From the NCBI RefSeq assembly GCF_009604425.1, contig NZ_WEGI01000002.1:620001-684000 (forward strand): a DNA stretch of 64,000 nucleotides. Reading direction: 5' to 3'. The notes under the pieces were generated by a model. The model searched no databases. It saw nothing but the letters and a program-made list of their open reading frames with translations, and was not told where the DNA came from. Source of the stretch: Nocardia aurantia. Lineage in GTDB: Bacteria; Actinomycetota; Actinomycetes; Mycobacteriales; Mycobacteriaceae. Positions 1 through 8,207 of the stretch are shown here, in pieces; the stretch's first letter is position 1, and each line of letters opens with the position of its first letter. The translations under genes were made by a program, and so were the position numbers.

Positions 1-262
1 CGCCGCGATCGACGCCGATCACCTGGCCGCCGACCTGCTGATCGCGCTGGACACGTCCCACGAACGCGAGCTGGCCCGGCTCGGGGTACCCGCGCCGCGC
101 CGGCGACTGCTGCGTTCCTTCGATCCGGACGCCGACGGCCCCGACGTCCCGGACCCGTACTACGGCGACGCCGCCGACTTCGAACTGGTCCGGGAGCAGA
201 TCGAGGCCGCGCTACCCGGACTGCTCGGCTGGGTCCGCGATCAGCTCGGCGAGCGCCGATGA
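1..262 (+). CDS. ptpA: Low-molecular-weight protein-tyrosine phosphatase, C-terminal part
   Basis: Only the last 86 codons are present, open from base 2 to the TGA at 260-262. The segment VPDPYYGD carries the DP-aromatic signature of low-molecular-weight tyrosine phosphatases, whose Asp is the general acid; the N-terminal CX5R phosphate loop lies outside the window. The remaining helix (residues reading FELVREQIEAALPGLL) fits the family's C-terminus. The stop codon overlaps the ATG of the SURF1-like gene (ATGA), so the two are probably one translationally coupled unit, as ptpA-Rv2235 are adjacent in M. tuberculosis. PtpA dephosphorylates phosphotyrosine proteins and is secreted by some mycobacteria; secretion here is not shown. 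Confidence 0.85.
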   Translation, partial: AAIDADHLAADLLIALDTSHERELARLGVPAPRRRLLRSFDPDADGPDVPDPYYGDAADFELVREQIEAALPGLLGWVRDQLGERR

Positions 263-1155
263 GCCTGATCCGCCGCCTGACCTTCCTGCTGCGACCCAGC
301 TGGGTGATCTTCGCCGCCGTCGTGGTCGCGTTCGCATACCTGTGCTTCACCGTGCTCGCGCCCTGGCAGCTGGGCAAGAACATCCGCACCTCGCATCGCA
401 ACGACCTGATCGCCGCCTCGGTGAACGCGACACCCGTCGATATCACCGGCCTGCTCACCACACCGGACGCGAAGGACACCGAGTGGCGGCGGGTCGTGGC
501 CACCGGCAGCTATGTGCCCGGGTCGACGGTGCTCGAGCGGCTGCAACGGCTCGACGACAAGCCCGCCTACGGGGTGCTCGCCGCGTTCCGGCTGGCCGAC
601 GGCCGGGAACTACTGGTCGACCGCGGCCTGGTCGGCGCCGCCGACGGCACCCATCTCCCGCCGATCGCCGAACCACCGGCCGGTCCGCAGCGGATCGAGG
701 GCCGGGTCCGCAAGTCCGAGGGCGTCATCCCCGGCAAGGAACCGATGACCCAGGACGGTTATCGCCAGGTGTACTCGATCGACACGGCCCAGGAGTCGAC
801 CGTGCTGGGTACCGCGCTCACCACCGTGCCGACCGGCGATCGCGGCGGTTACCTGCAACTGTCCGAGGGCCAGCCGGGCGCCTTCACCCCCGAACCGCTC
901 CCGCAACTGGACGCCGGGCCGTACCTGTCCTACGGCCTGCAATGGATCGCCTTCGGCGTGATGGCCCCCCTCGGCCTGGGCTATTTCGTGTACGCCGAGA
1001 TCCGCGAGCGCCGCCGGGAGCGCGGCACCGCCCCGGCCGCCGCACCTGCTCCCGCAGCACCGGCGAACTCGGCCGATCCGGTGACGATCCCCGCGGCACC
1101 GCCGAAATCCAACACCGAGCGACTCGCCGACCGCTACGGCGGCACCCGTCACTGA
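259..1155 (+). CDS. SURF1 family cytochrome oxidase assembly-like membrane protein
   Basis: A 298-aa protein with the SURF1 plan: an N-terminal membrane segment (about residues 13-36) leading into the sequence TVLAPWQLG, a large extracytoplasmic domain with the PVDITGLL and VATGSYVPGS stretches, and a second membrane segment near residues 223-245 (YGLQWIAFG onward). After it comes a basic stretch and a Pro/Ala-rich cytoplasmic tail. SURF1 proteins assist insertion of heme a and assembly of cytochrome aa3 oxidase at the membrane. The start overlaps the ptpA stop by four bases, and the homologue Rv2235 has the same neighbour. No cytochrome oxidase gene is nearby, so the role comes from family resemblance only. 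Confidence 0.85.
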   Translation: MSLIRRLTFLLRPSWVIFAAVVVAFAYLCFTVLAPWQLGKNIRTSHRNDLIAASVNATPVDITGLLTTPDAKDTEWRRVVATGSYVPGSTVLERLQRLDDKPAYGVLAAFRLADGRELLVDRGLVGAADGTHLPPIAEPPAGPQRIEGRVRKSEGVIPGKEPMTQDGYRQVYSIDTAQESTVLGTALTTVPTGDRGGYLQLSEGQPGAFTPEPLPQLDAGPYLSYGLQWIAFGVMAPLGLGYFVYAEIRERRRERGTAPAAAPAPAAPANSADPVTIPAAPPKSNTERLADRYGGTRH

Positions 1156-1481
1156 CCGGCCCGATCCGGCGACCCGAGCGGGGCGCTTCGGCGAATCGAC
1201 ACCTGCCCTCCCCGGCCGCGCTACCCGCACCCGACGGCACCGGCTCACCATGCCGGGTGGAACTCGCGCGGCCCTCGGGACTCTTGCCGCCGGGCGGCTT
1301 CCGAGGTCCCGGACCGCCCGCGCCCGAAGCGAGCGCGGATCCCCCCGGCGGAACACCCACTTCGACCGGCCGGCCGAGTAAGCCGCGTGGTTGCCGGTGT
1401 CGACGAACCGCTAGGGTTGGACGCGGTGTGTCGGGAAGTCTGGTCGACGAGTCACTGTCGATCGTGCCGAAAGGACATCCC
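1156..1481. other. Non-coding gap upstream of the antiporter leader
   Basis: No convincing ORF on either strand. A weak promoter-like pair, TTGCCG (1391-1396) and TAGGGT (1412-1417) 15 bp apart, lies about 65 bp before the leader ORF and could drive the antiporter transcript. This is a pattern guess only. Confidence 0.3.
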
Positions 1482-1550
1482 GTGTCAGCGGTGAACCGCC
1501 CGAATCCCATTGCACTGCAAGGTGAATCGAACCGCGAGGAGCAGCGGTGA
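1482..1550 (+). CDS. Possible 22-codon leader peptide coupled to the antiporter
   Basis: A short frame starts with GTG at 1482 behind a well-placed AAAGGA (about 1470-1475) and reads MSAVNRPNPIALQG before ending EEQR. Its TGA (1548-1550) overlaps the GTG start of the antiporter at 1547, and the antiporter's GAGGAG ribosome site lies inside the leader's last codons. That arrangement would let leader translation open or couple translation of the antiporter. No run of a single amino acid is present to suggest classical attenuation. Codon content alone cannot prove a frame this short. Confidence 0.35.
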   Translation: MSAVNRPNPIALQGESNREEQR

Positions 1551-3025
1551 CCGACGTGTCCCCGTTCGCCGCGGCCCTGCTGATCATCTCGCTGGCCGGG
1601 CTGGCCGGCGTGTTGTCGAGCCGGCTCGGGGACTGGCTGCCCGTCCCCGCGCCCGCGCTGTTCCTCGGCGGCGCGGCCGCCGCGTCCGATATCTGGCCCG
1701 CGCTGGGCCGCATCCCGATGACCCTGGTGCAGCAAGTGGTCACGATTGCGCTGCTGGTGATCCTGTTCGACGGCGGCATGCAGATCGGCTGGCGCCGGTT
1801 CCGGGCGAACGCCGCCGCGATCACCTGGCTCGGGGTGGTGGGGACGCTGGTCACCGCGGGAGCGCTGACGCTGGCCGCGCATCTGATCTTCGGCCTGGAC
1901 TGGCGGATCGCGCTGCTGCTGGGCACCGCCCTGTCGCCGACCGATCCGGCGGTGGTGTTCTCGGTACTGGGCCGGCGGCAGATCGGCGGGCGCGCCGGAA
2001 CCCTGTTGCAGGGCGAGTCCGGGGCCAACGACCCGGTAGGCATCGCCCTGCTGGTGGTGTTGCTGGAGACGAGCCGATTCCACTGGGACGCAATCGGTTC
2101 CGTGGCCGGGGAGTTCACGCTCCAGCTGCTGGTCGGCGCGGTCACCGGTGTGGTCGGCGGCCGGGCGCTGCTCTGGTTCATGCGAACGGTGCCGTTGCCG
2201 GCGGCCGGACTGTATTCATTGCGGGTGCTGGTGTGCGTGCCCGCGATCTACGCGGCCACCACCCTGGTCCACGGCTCGGGATTCCTGGCGGTGCTGGTGG
2301 CGGGCATCGTCATCGGCGACCAGCGGGCGCCCTTCCGCGCCGAGATCGAGCGATTCCATTCGGCGCTCGCGAGCCTCGGCGAGATCGTGGCCTTCGTGAT
2401 GCTGGGGTTGACCATCCAGGTGACCGGTCCGCACGGGGTGATGGAGGGCGAGGCGCTGCCGATCGGCCTGGGACTCGCGATCCTGATGGCCCTGGTGATC
2501 CGGCCACTACTGGTCGGACTGACGACCCTGCGGATCCGATTGACCCGCGGCGAACGGATCTTCGTCCTGTGGACCGGCCTGAAGGGCGCGGTCCCGATCC
2601 TGCTGGGCACCTTCATCCTCAACGCCGGCGTACCGGACGCCCGCCGCGCCTACGAGATCATCTTCGTCGTGGTCGCGTTCTCGGTGGTCGTGCAGGGCGG
2701 CACGGTGCCCGCCGTGGCCCGCCGGTTGCGCCTGCCCCTGGAGACCGTCAATCCACGCCCCTGGACGATGAACGCCCGCTTCGAGGAGGAACCCGACAGC
2801 CTGCACCGATTCACCGTCGCCTCAGGATCACCCGCCGACGGTACAACGGTGTCCGGCCTGCCGTTCACCGACCTGTGGATCAGCGTGATCATCCGCCGCG
2901 GCCTACTGGTCGTCGTCACCCCCGACACGAGGCTACGCAGCGGCGACGAAGTGCTGATCCTCGCCGACCCCGGCTCCGCCGCCGACATCGAAGCCCTGTT
3001 CACCACGAAACCCATAGCACCATAA
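1547..3025 (+). CDS. Cation/proton antiporter, CPA1 (NhaP2/CvrA-like), with C-terminal TrkA-C domain
   Basis: A 492-aa protein with about twelve hydrophobic segments over residues 1-400, followed by a soluble C-terminal domain (about 418-492; TVSGLPFTDLWISVIIRRG and SGDEVLILADP) of the RCK/TrkA-C type. The membrane part carries the antiporter signatures SPTDPAVVFSVL near residue 130 and GESGANDPVGIALL near residue 157, with the ND pair expected to bind the ion. Such proteins exchange K+ or Na+ for protons at the cytoplasmic membrane, and the RCK-C domain usually senses a ligand or cation. The GTG start is chosen for its GAGGAG site six bases upstream. The gene stands alone between the ptpA-SURF1 pair and cobD. 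The transported ion cannot be read from sequence. Confidence 0.85.
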   Translation: MTDVSPFAAALLIISLAGLAGVLSSRLGDWLPVPAPALFLGGAAAASDIWPALGRIPMTLVQQVVTIALLVILFDGGMQIGWRRFRANAAAITWLGVVGTLVTAGALTLAAHLIFGLDWRIALLLGTALSPTDPAVVFSVLGRRQIGGRAGTLLQGESGANDPVGIALLVVLLETSRFHWDAIGSVAGEFTLQLLVGAVTGVVGGRALLWFMRTVPLPAAGLYSLRVLVCVPAIYAATTLVHGSGFLAVLVAGIVIGDQRAPFRAEIERFHSALASLGEIVAFVMLGLTIQVTGPHGVMEGEALPIGLGLAILMALVIRPLLVGLTTLRIRLTRGERIFVLWTGLKGAVPILLGTFILNAGVPDARRAYEIIFVVVAFSVVVQGGTVPAVARRLRLPLETVNPRPWTMNARFEEEPDSLHRFTVASGSPADGTTVSGLPFTDLWISVIIRRGLLVVVTPDTRLRSGDEVLILADPGSAADIEALFTTKPIAP

Positions 3026-3371
3026 AGATTTTCGCCCACCGGTCGGTGCCCGGCGAATACGCGCGTCGGCCCGCATCCGGCTGATACACAGCGGCGGCCC
3101 CTCACCCCGGCCGACACACGCCAGCGAGCCGGCACTCACCCGGCACTCACCCGGCGCACGACAGCGCCCGGCACGCCGCCCAACTCACGGTCGGCGTCCA
3201 GTGCCCCGGCCAGGCTCACGGCCGCGTCCCTGTACCTCGGACTAGCCACGTCGGCGGCCCACCACGCCAGTCTGCCCACGGCGCTCAGTACCTCGGACCA
3301 GCAGGTGGCGACTCGGCACCCCCACGCAGCCCACAGGGCCCCGCACTCGACCTATGCAGGCGGCACCGCGT
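3026..3371. other. Gap between the antiporter and cobD
   Basis: Convergent intergenic space of 346 bp. It contains a small CGGCACTCACC direct repeat near 3130-3152 and one possible small minus-strand frame (3136-3279, listed separately). No clear terminator hairpin was recognised by eye. Confidence 0.3.
3136..3279 (-). CDS. Possible 47-residue protein, unknown function
   Basis: A minus-strand frame starts at GTG 3279 with a GAGG nine bases upstream and ends at TGA 3136-3138, downstream of and co-directional with cobD. It reads VGRLAWWAADVASPRYRDAA and continues in a helix-friendly, Ala/Val/Arg-rich composition with GC-rich third positions. The frame stays open upstream to about 3355 without a better start, so it could also be the remnant C-terminus of a longer lost gene. 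No family is recognised. It may be a chance frame in G+C-rich DNA. Confidence 0.22.
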   Translation of the reverse strand: MGRLAWWAADVASPRYRDAAVSLAGALDADRELGGVPGAVVRRVSAG

Positions 3372-4304
3372 CTAGACCAGCGCGCGGCGGCGGCCTCGCA
3401 GCCCGGCGAGTGCGACCGCCACGACCGCCGCGGCGAGTTGGACGGCCTCGGACAGTCGCACGGCCCGGCGCAGATCGCCGACCCCGGGGGCGGGTCCGTC
3501 GCCGAGGGTGGGACGCATCTCCACACCGTGCCGATATTCGGTGCGGCCACCGAGTCGAACACCGAGTGCCCCGGCCATACTCGCCTCGGCGACTCCCGCG
3601 TTCGGGCTGGGATGCCGGCCGGCGTCCCGCCGCCAGGCCCGCACCGCGTCGCCCCGGCGTTCCCCCGCCAGCGCGACGGTCAGCACCCCGGTCAGCCGGG
3701 CCGGGACCAGATTCACCAGATCGTCGAGACGTGCTGCTGCCCAACCGAATCGGTGGTATCGATCGTTGCGGTAGCCGACCATCGCGTCCAGGGTGTTGAT
3801 CGCCCGATAACCCACCAGCCCCGGCACTCCGGCGACGGCTCCCCAGAACAGCGGCGCTACCGTGGCGTCGGAGGTGTTCTCGGCGATGGATTCCAGTGCG
3901 GCCCTGGCCAATCCGTCGGCGTCGAGCAGTTCGGGATCGCGCCCGCACAGCGAGGGCAGCAAAGCCCGCGCCCCGGCGATGTCCCCCGCCTCGAGCAGAT
4001 CCGCCATTTCCTGTCCGGTCCGCACCAAGGTCGTGCCGCCGAGAACCGCCCAGGTCGCCGCCGCCGTTACGAGAATCCCGGCGCCCGCGGACCGGCACCG
4101 CCGCCGCACGGCGCGACCGGCGACCACCGCACCGCCGACCAGCACTGCCTCGTAGATCACCCCCGCCGCGCGCCGATCCCGATAGACCAGCGGCTCCAGC
4201 CGCGCCGCGACGGTCCCGAATCCGGCCACCGGATGTCCCCGCCGGGGATCGCCGAGGACCCGGTCCAGCACGAACCCGAGCCCCACTCCGGCCGCCGTCA
4301 CCAT
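3372..4304 (-). CDS. cobD: Adenosylcobinamide-phosphate synthase (CobD/CbiB)
   Basis: A 310-aa multi-pass membrane enzyme of late cobalamin synthesis, which joins adenosylcobyric acid to (R)-1-amino-2-propanol phosphate. The start LGFVLDRVLGDPRRGHPVAG is the family's conserved N-terminus, followed by ARAALESIAENTSDATVAP and YRAINTLDAMVGYRNDRY, both CbiB hallmarks. I chose ATG 4304; a longer frame begins at 4475, but its first 57 residues are Arg-rich and unlike the family, and a GTG at 4316 is also possible. The M. tuberculosis homologue Rv2236c has the same position and orientation beside ptpA-SURF1. This gene marks the left edge of the conserved block. Confidence 0.92.
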   Translation of the reverse strand: MVTAAGVGLGFVLDRVLGDPRRGHPVAGFGTVAARLEPLVYRDRRAAGVIYEAVLVGGAVVAGRAVRRRCRSAGAGILVTAAATWAVLGGTTLVRTGQEMADLLEAGDIAGARALLPSLCGRDPELLDADGLARAALESIAENTSDATVAPLFWGAVAGVPGLVGYRAINTLDAMVGYRNDRYHRFGWAAARLDDLVNLVPARLTGVLTVALAGERRGDAVRAWRRDAGRHPSPNAGVAEASMAGALGVRLGGRTEYRHGVEMRPTLGDGPAPGVGDLRRAVRLSEAVQLAAAVVAVALAGLRGRRRALV

Positions 4305-4509
4305 CCCCGTTCGCACCGGCCGACAGTAACGCACCCCTGATCGGCACCTCGCGACGCTTGCTACTTCTCGCCCGGCCGAACGTCCCATTCTCACCCTGCT
4401 CACCGCACGCAAGCTGTCGAAACTACCGGCGAGCGGACCGGTACGCCGCGGGACAGGTCGGGGCGCGCGACCCACGGCCTCGCCGGTCTCCGCCGTGGCA
4501 ACAGGCGCG

Positions 4510-4595
4510 GGTGATCACCGGCACCGTGGCGGTCGCCGCCGTCTCCACCTTGGCGACCGGCTCCGGTGACCACCGGCACCATGGCGCTCGCCGCG
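4510..4595. repeat. Imperfect 31-bp direct repeat pair
   Basis: Positions 4510-4540 and 4565-4595 are near copies (GGTGAYCACCGGCACCRTGG followed by CGSTCGCCGC), 55 bp apart. They lie in the non-coding region upstream of cobD. They share no evident sequence with the 98-bp repeats that follow. Confidence 0.6.
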
Positions 4596-4694
4596 ATCCG
4601 TGACCTGATCACCAGTGCCCAGACTCCGGTTGCCGAATCCGCGCCCGGAAGCGGCCCCGCATACTGCGGTGATCGACTCGGCGGCGGCCGGATC

Positions 4695-5010
4695 GCCCTC
4701 GGCAGCAGCCGATCGGCCCAACCATCATGTCCCGGCATGCAACAACCGCCGACAGTTGGCCGAGACACGCCGAGCGTTGAGCGGAAGTCCGAATCGCCCT
4801 CGGCAGTCGATCGGCCCAACCATCATGTCCCGGCATGCAACAACCGCCGACAGTCGGCCGAGACACGCCGAGCGTTGAGCGGAAGTCCGAATCGCCCTCG
4901 GCAGTCGATCGGCCCGACCATCATGTCCGGCACGCAACAACCGCCGACAGTCGGCCGGGACAGGCCGAGGGTGAGGCGGGAGTCCGGATCCCTCGGCAAC
5001 CGATCCGTCC
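4695..5010. repeat. Three tandem ~98-bp direct repeats plus a partial fourth
   Basis: Copies run 4695-4795 (101 bp), 4796-4893 (98 bp) and 4894-4990 (97 bp), with a degenerate start of a fourth at 4991-5010. Copies 1 and 2 are almost identical and copy 3 has drifted. Each contains the motif ATCATGTCCCGGC (one C lost in copy 3), a CATG-6-CATG inverted pair in copies 1 and 2, and from copy 2 on the small hairpin GCCGA-CAG-TCGGC. The unit is not a multiple of three and copy lengths differ, so this is not a protein repeat. It fills an 810-bp gene-free stretch between cobD and the GlxA-type regulator. The repeats are long and lack spacers, so it is not a CRISPR. Confidence 0.9.
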
Positions 5011-5073
5011 ACACTCCTCGCAACCGGCCCATAGGCGAAACCGGTTGACGCGTTTGATGTCACGCACCACGGC

Positions 5074-5126
5074 GATCCGGCCCCGATCATGTCCCGGCGA
5101 CGATCCGGCCCCGATCACGTCCCGGC
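5074..5126. repeat. Two tandem 28-bp repeats sharing the ATCAYGTCCCGGC core
   Basis: GATCCGGCCCCGATCAYGTC repeats at 5074 and 5102. Each holds the core ATCAYGTCCCGGC (5086-5098 and 5114-5126) also found in the 98-bp repeats. The array abuts the 3' end of the GlxA-type regulator gene; the last core overlaps its stop. Confidence 0.75.
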
Positions 5127-6083
5127 CCGGAAGAGACGCCGATGATCGGCCGGAGCCAGGCCGAGGGTGCGGTGGAAATGGTGGCGGAGGTTCACGGCGG
5201 TGCCGAAACCGGTGTCGGTGGCGATCCGATCCATGGTGTCGTCGGTGGATTCCAGTAGCAGGCGGGCGTGGTCGATGCGCTGGTGCAGCAGCCACTGCTG
5301 GGGGCTGGAACCGGTGCGGGCGCGGAAGTGGCGGGTGAAGGTGCGGCGTGACATCAATGCCACGCGTGCCCAGGTGTCGAGGTCGATCCGATCGTCGAGA
5401 CGTGTTCGGGCCCAGAGCATCGCGTGTTCGATCGGATCGTCGTCGGCGGCGTCGGGGACCGCGATCGGGATGTACTGCGCCTGCGAACCGCCGCGATGCG
5501 GGGCGAGCACCAGAGTGCGGGCCAGGTCGGCGGCGACCCGGCTGCCGTGGTCGGATCGCACCAGGTGCAGGCAGCCGTCCAGGGCCGCGGCGACGCCGGC
5601 GGAGGTCATGATGTCGCCCAGGTCGGTCCACAGCCGGTCGGCGCGGACCCGGACCGCCGGGTGCGCGCGAGCCAGCTCGGCGGCCGCCGACCAGTGGGTG
5701 GTGACCTCCCGGCCGTCGGCCAGCCCGGAGGCGGCGATCGCCCAGGCGCCCAGGCACAGTCCGACCAGCCGCGCGCCGCGCTCGTGCGCCCGGCACAGTG
5801 CCGCCCGAATCGGCTGGGACAGTTCGGTTCCCGGGCTCCAGCTGGGGATCACCACGGTGTCGGCGGCCTCGATGGCCTCGAGCCCGTGCCGCACACTGAT
5901 GTCGAAATCGCCGGGGGTGCGCAGGATTCCGGGACGTTCGACACAGGTGCGCAGCCGGTAGCGGGACTGCGGCTGGGCGCTGGTGCCGATCCCGCCGAAC
6001 ACCAGGCCGGGCACCGACAGGTGGAACGGGCTGATGCCCTCGAAGGCGAGCACGGCCACCTCGTGCGGGCGATCGGAGATCAT
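5115..6083 (-). CDS. GlxA-family transcriptional regulator (DJ-1/PfpI domain plus AraC HTH)
   Basis: A 322-aa protein with an N-terminal DJ-1/PfpI amidotransferase-like domain (about 8-180), including the nucleophile-elbow Cys110 in VGLCLGAWAIA. The C-terminal AraC-type DNA-binding domain (about 215-315) contains MSRRTFTRHFRARTGSSPQQ and the second helix-turn-helix at IATDTGFGTAVNLRHHF. Members of this architecture sense small molecules and control a neighbouring gene. It is transcribed away from the metallo-hydrolase gene at 6155, with only 71 bp between the starts, so that hydrolase is the likely target. The 3' end meets the short repeat array. Confidence 0.88.
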   Translation of the reverse strand: MISDRPHEVAVLAFEGISPFHLSVPGLVFGGIGTSAQPQSRYRLRTCVERPGILRTPGDFDISVRHGLEAIEAADTVVIPSWSPGTELSQPIRAALCRAHERGARLVGLCLGAWAIAASGLADGREVTTHWSAAAELARAHPAVRVRADRLWTDLGDIMTSAGVAAALDGCLHLVRSDHGSRVAADLARTLVLAPHRGGSQAQYIPIAVPDAADDDPIEHAMLWARTRLDDRIDLDTWARVALMSRRTFTRHFRARTGSSPQQWLLHQRIDHARLLLESTDDTMDRIATDTGFGTAVNLRHHFHRTLGLAPADHRRLFRAGT

Positions 6084-6154
6084 GGCCCGATATTATCGGA
6101 CAGCGGCCTTCGGGCCACTGTCGGCACTCCCGGCCGCCGACCAGGATCGACAAC

Positions 6155-6919
6155 ATGACCGACACCTCCACCACCGCGTTCGAACTGCTGCACATCGGCG
6201 GCCCGACGGTCCGCATCCGCTACGGCGGCCTCACCTGGCTCAGCGACCCGACCTTCGACGCGCCGCGCGACTATCCGGGCCCGATCACCCTGCACAAACT
6301 GAGCGGCCCGGCGATCCCGGCCGAACAGGTCGGGCCGGTGGACGTGGTGCTGCTGTCCCACGATCAGCACGCCGACAATTTGGATGTCTCGGGCCGCGAG
6401 TTCCTCACCACGGCCGGCACCGCCCTGTCCACCCCGGAGGCCGCGGGACGACTGAAAGATGTTCGGGGACTGGAGGAATGGGAGACAGTCCGGATCGCCG
6501 AGGTGACCGTCACCGCGGTTCCGGCGCTGCACGGCCCCGAGGGCGCCGAGGAATTCTCCGGTACCGTCACGGGTTTCGTGCTGCGGGCGGACGGGCTGCC
6601 CACGGTCTACCTCTCCGGCGACAACGCGTCGGTGGCGTACGTACGACGCATCGTCGAGCGCATCGGATCCATCGATGTCGCGGTGCTGCACGTCGGCGCC
6701 GCCAACGTGGGCCGGTTCGACGACACCGACGTCACCCTCAACGCCCGGACCGCGCTGCAGGCCGCCGAGGCGCTCGGCGACGCGGTGATCATCCCCGTGC
6801 ACGCCGAGGGGTGGGCGCATTTCTCCGAGACCCTGGAGCACCTCGCGCGCGTCTTCGGCTACGGCGGGCGCACCGGGCAACTCCGGATCCCCACCGCCGG
6901 TGTGCCGCTGACGTTCTGA
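6155..6919 (+). CDS. MBL-fold metallo-hydrolase, UlaG-like
   Basis: A 254-aa protein of the metallo-beta-lactamase fold. The N-terminus (LLHIGGPTVRIRYGGLTWLSDP) matches the UlaG/YtnP-like branch that begins with a substrate-strand glycine motif. The metal motif is SHDQHADNLD at residues 68-77 (H69, H72, D74), a variant in which the last His of HxHxDH is Asn. Later metal ligands probably include H in PALHGPEG and VHAEGWAH near the end. The substrate is unknown. It is divergent from the GlxA-type regulator, the probable controller. Confidence 0.75.
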   Translation: MTDTSTTAFELLHIGGPTVRIRYGGLTWLSDPTFDAPRDYPGPITLHKLSGPAIPAEQVGPVDVVLLSHDQHADNLDVSGREFLTTAGTALSTPEAAGRLKDVRGLEEWETVRIAEVTVTAVPALHGPEGAEEFSGTVTGFVLRADGLPTVYLSGDNASVAYVRRIVERIGSIDVAVLHVGAANVGRFDDTDVTLNARTALQAAEALGDAVIIPVHAEGWAHFSETLEHLARVFGYGGRTGQLRIPTAGVPLTF

Positions 6920-7028
6920 ACGGCCGGTCCGCCCGAACCGTTCCGGGTGCGCGAATCCCGTGCCCGCACGGGGTGAATCGCCGTCCACGGTCGTGGTAAC
7001 CGGCACCGATGTGCGCCACGATGGCCGC

Positions 7029-8153
7029 ATGAGAATCGGGGTTCCACGGGAGATCAAGGAGCAGGAGGCCCGGGTGGCGCTGACCCCGGCCGGCGCCGGC
7101 GAGCTCGTCCGGCACGGGCACGAGGTGGTGGTCGAGGCCTGTGCCGGAATCGGATCCGGATTCACCGACGCCGACTACCTCACCGCCGGCGCGCGGACCC
7201 TGCCCACCGCCGACGAGGTGTGGCAGGCCGCCGATCTGATCCTGAAGGTGAAAGAGCCCGTCGCGCCGGAATATTCGCGGATGCGGCCCGGACTGGTGCT
7301 GTTCACCTACCTGCATCTGGCCGCCTCCCGGGCCTGCACCGAGGCCGTCCTCGCGTCGGGGATCACCGCGATCGCCTACGAGACGGTCCGCGGGCCGGAG
7401 GGCTCGCTGCCGTTGCTGGCGCCGATGAGCGAGGTGGCGGGCAAACTCGGCGCCCAGGTCGGGGCGTACCACCTGATGGCGCCGAACGGCGGCGCCGGGG
7501 TGCTGCTCGGCGGGGTGCCGGGGGTGCGCCCGGCGAACGTGGTGGTGATCGGCGGCGGCGTCGCCGGATCGAATGCCACGGCGGTGGCGGCCGGGATGGG
7601 TGCGCGGGTGACCGTGCTGGACACCAGCCTGCCGAAGCTGCGGCAGCTCGACGCCCGGTTCGGCGGCCGGGTCGTCACCATCGGCTCGAACGTCGCGGAG
7701 GTCGAAAGGGCCGTTCTCGCAGCGGATCTGGTGATCGGCTCGGTGCTGGTCCCGGGCGCGCGGGCGCCACAGCTGGTGCCGGACACCCTGGTGGCGCGGA
7801 TGCGGCCGGGTTCGGTCCTGGTCGACATCGCCATCGACCAGGGCGGCTGCTTCCAGAGCTCGGTGCCCACGACGCACGCGAATCCGACCTTCCGCGTGGC
7901 GGATTCGCTGTTCTACTGCGTCGCCAACATGCCCGGCGCGGTACCGCACACCGCGACCGTGGCGCTGACCAACGCGACGCTGCCGTATGTGCGCACCATC
8001 GCCGACCGCGGCTGGCGGGCGGCCTGCCGGGCCGATCCGGGCCTGGCGCAGGGCCTGACCGCCGATGCGGGACAACTGCTCTCGGCGGAAGTGGCCGCCG
8101 CACACGGCCTGGCCGCCGGCTCCCCGGACGGCTTCGCCGCGGGCACCGGCTGA
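7029..8153 (+). CDS. ald: Alanine dehydrogenase
   Basis: A 374-aa NAD-dependent enzyme that interconverts L-alanine and pyruvate plus ammonia. The start MRIGVPREIKEQEARVALTP is the family's signature N-terminus, so ATG 7029 is preferred over an in-frame start at 6960. Further family blocks are LILKVKEPVAPEY, LFTYLHLAASRACTEA, the Rossmann glycine motif VVVIGGGVAGSNATAVAAGMGA (abridged: GGGVAG near residue 174) and VYCV-type NMPGAVPHTATVALTNATLP. Length agrees with the usual 370-375. It is monocistronic and converges on the sigma-factor gene. Confidence 0.95.
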   Translation: MRIGVPREIKEQEARVALTPAGAGELVRHGHEVVVEACAGIGSGFTDADYLTAGARTLPTADEVWQAADLILKVKEPVAPEYSRMRPGLVLFTYLHLAASRACTEAVLASGITAIAYETVRGPEGSLPLLAPMSEVAGKLGAQVGAYHLMAPNGGAGVLLGGVPGVRPANVVVIGGGVAGSNATAVAAGMGARVTVLDTSLPKLRQLDARFGGRVVTIGSNVAEVERAVLAADLVIGSVLVPGARAPQLVPDTLVARMRPGSVLVDIAIDQGGCFQSSVPTTHANPTFRVADSLFYCVANMPGAVPHTATVALTNATLPYVRTIADRGWRAACRADPGLAQGLTADAGQLLSAEVAAAHGLAAGSPDGFAAGTG

Positions 8154-8173
8154 CCAGTCGCGCACGGACGCCG

Positions 8174-8207
8174 GCCGACCGGCCGCTCAGGCCGACCGGC
8201 CGCTCAC
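8174..8207. repeat. 17-bp tandem duplication at a gene end
   Basis: GCCGACCGGCCGCTCAS occurs twice, at 8174-8190 and 8191-8207. The second copy contains the stop codon of the sigma-factor gene. The self-complementary GGCCGACCGGCC content could also form a hairpin serving the convergent ends of ald and the sigma gene. Confidence 0.5.

Noticed and set aside
4695..5010. CRISPR array
   Set aside because: Units are about 98 bp, directly abutting with no unique spacers, and no cas gene is present.
4566..5048. Open frames through the 98-bp repeat array
   Set aside because: Repeat lengths of 101, 98 and 97 bp throw the frame at each copy, so the similar peptides appear in different frames; no ribosome site or codon bias supports a gene.
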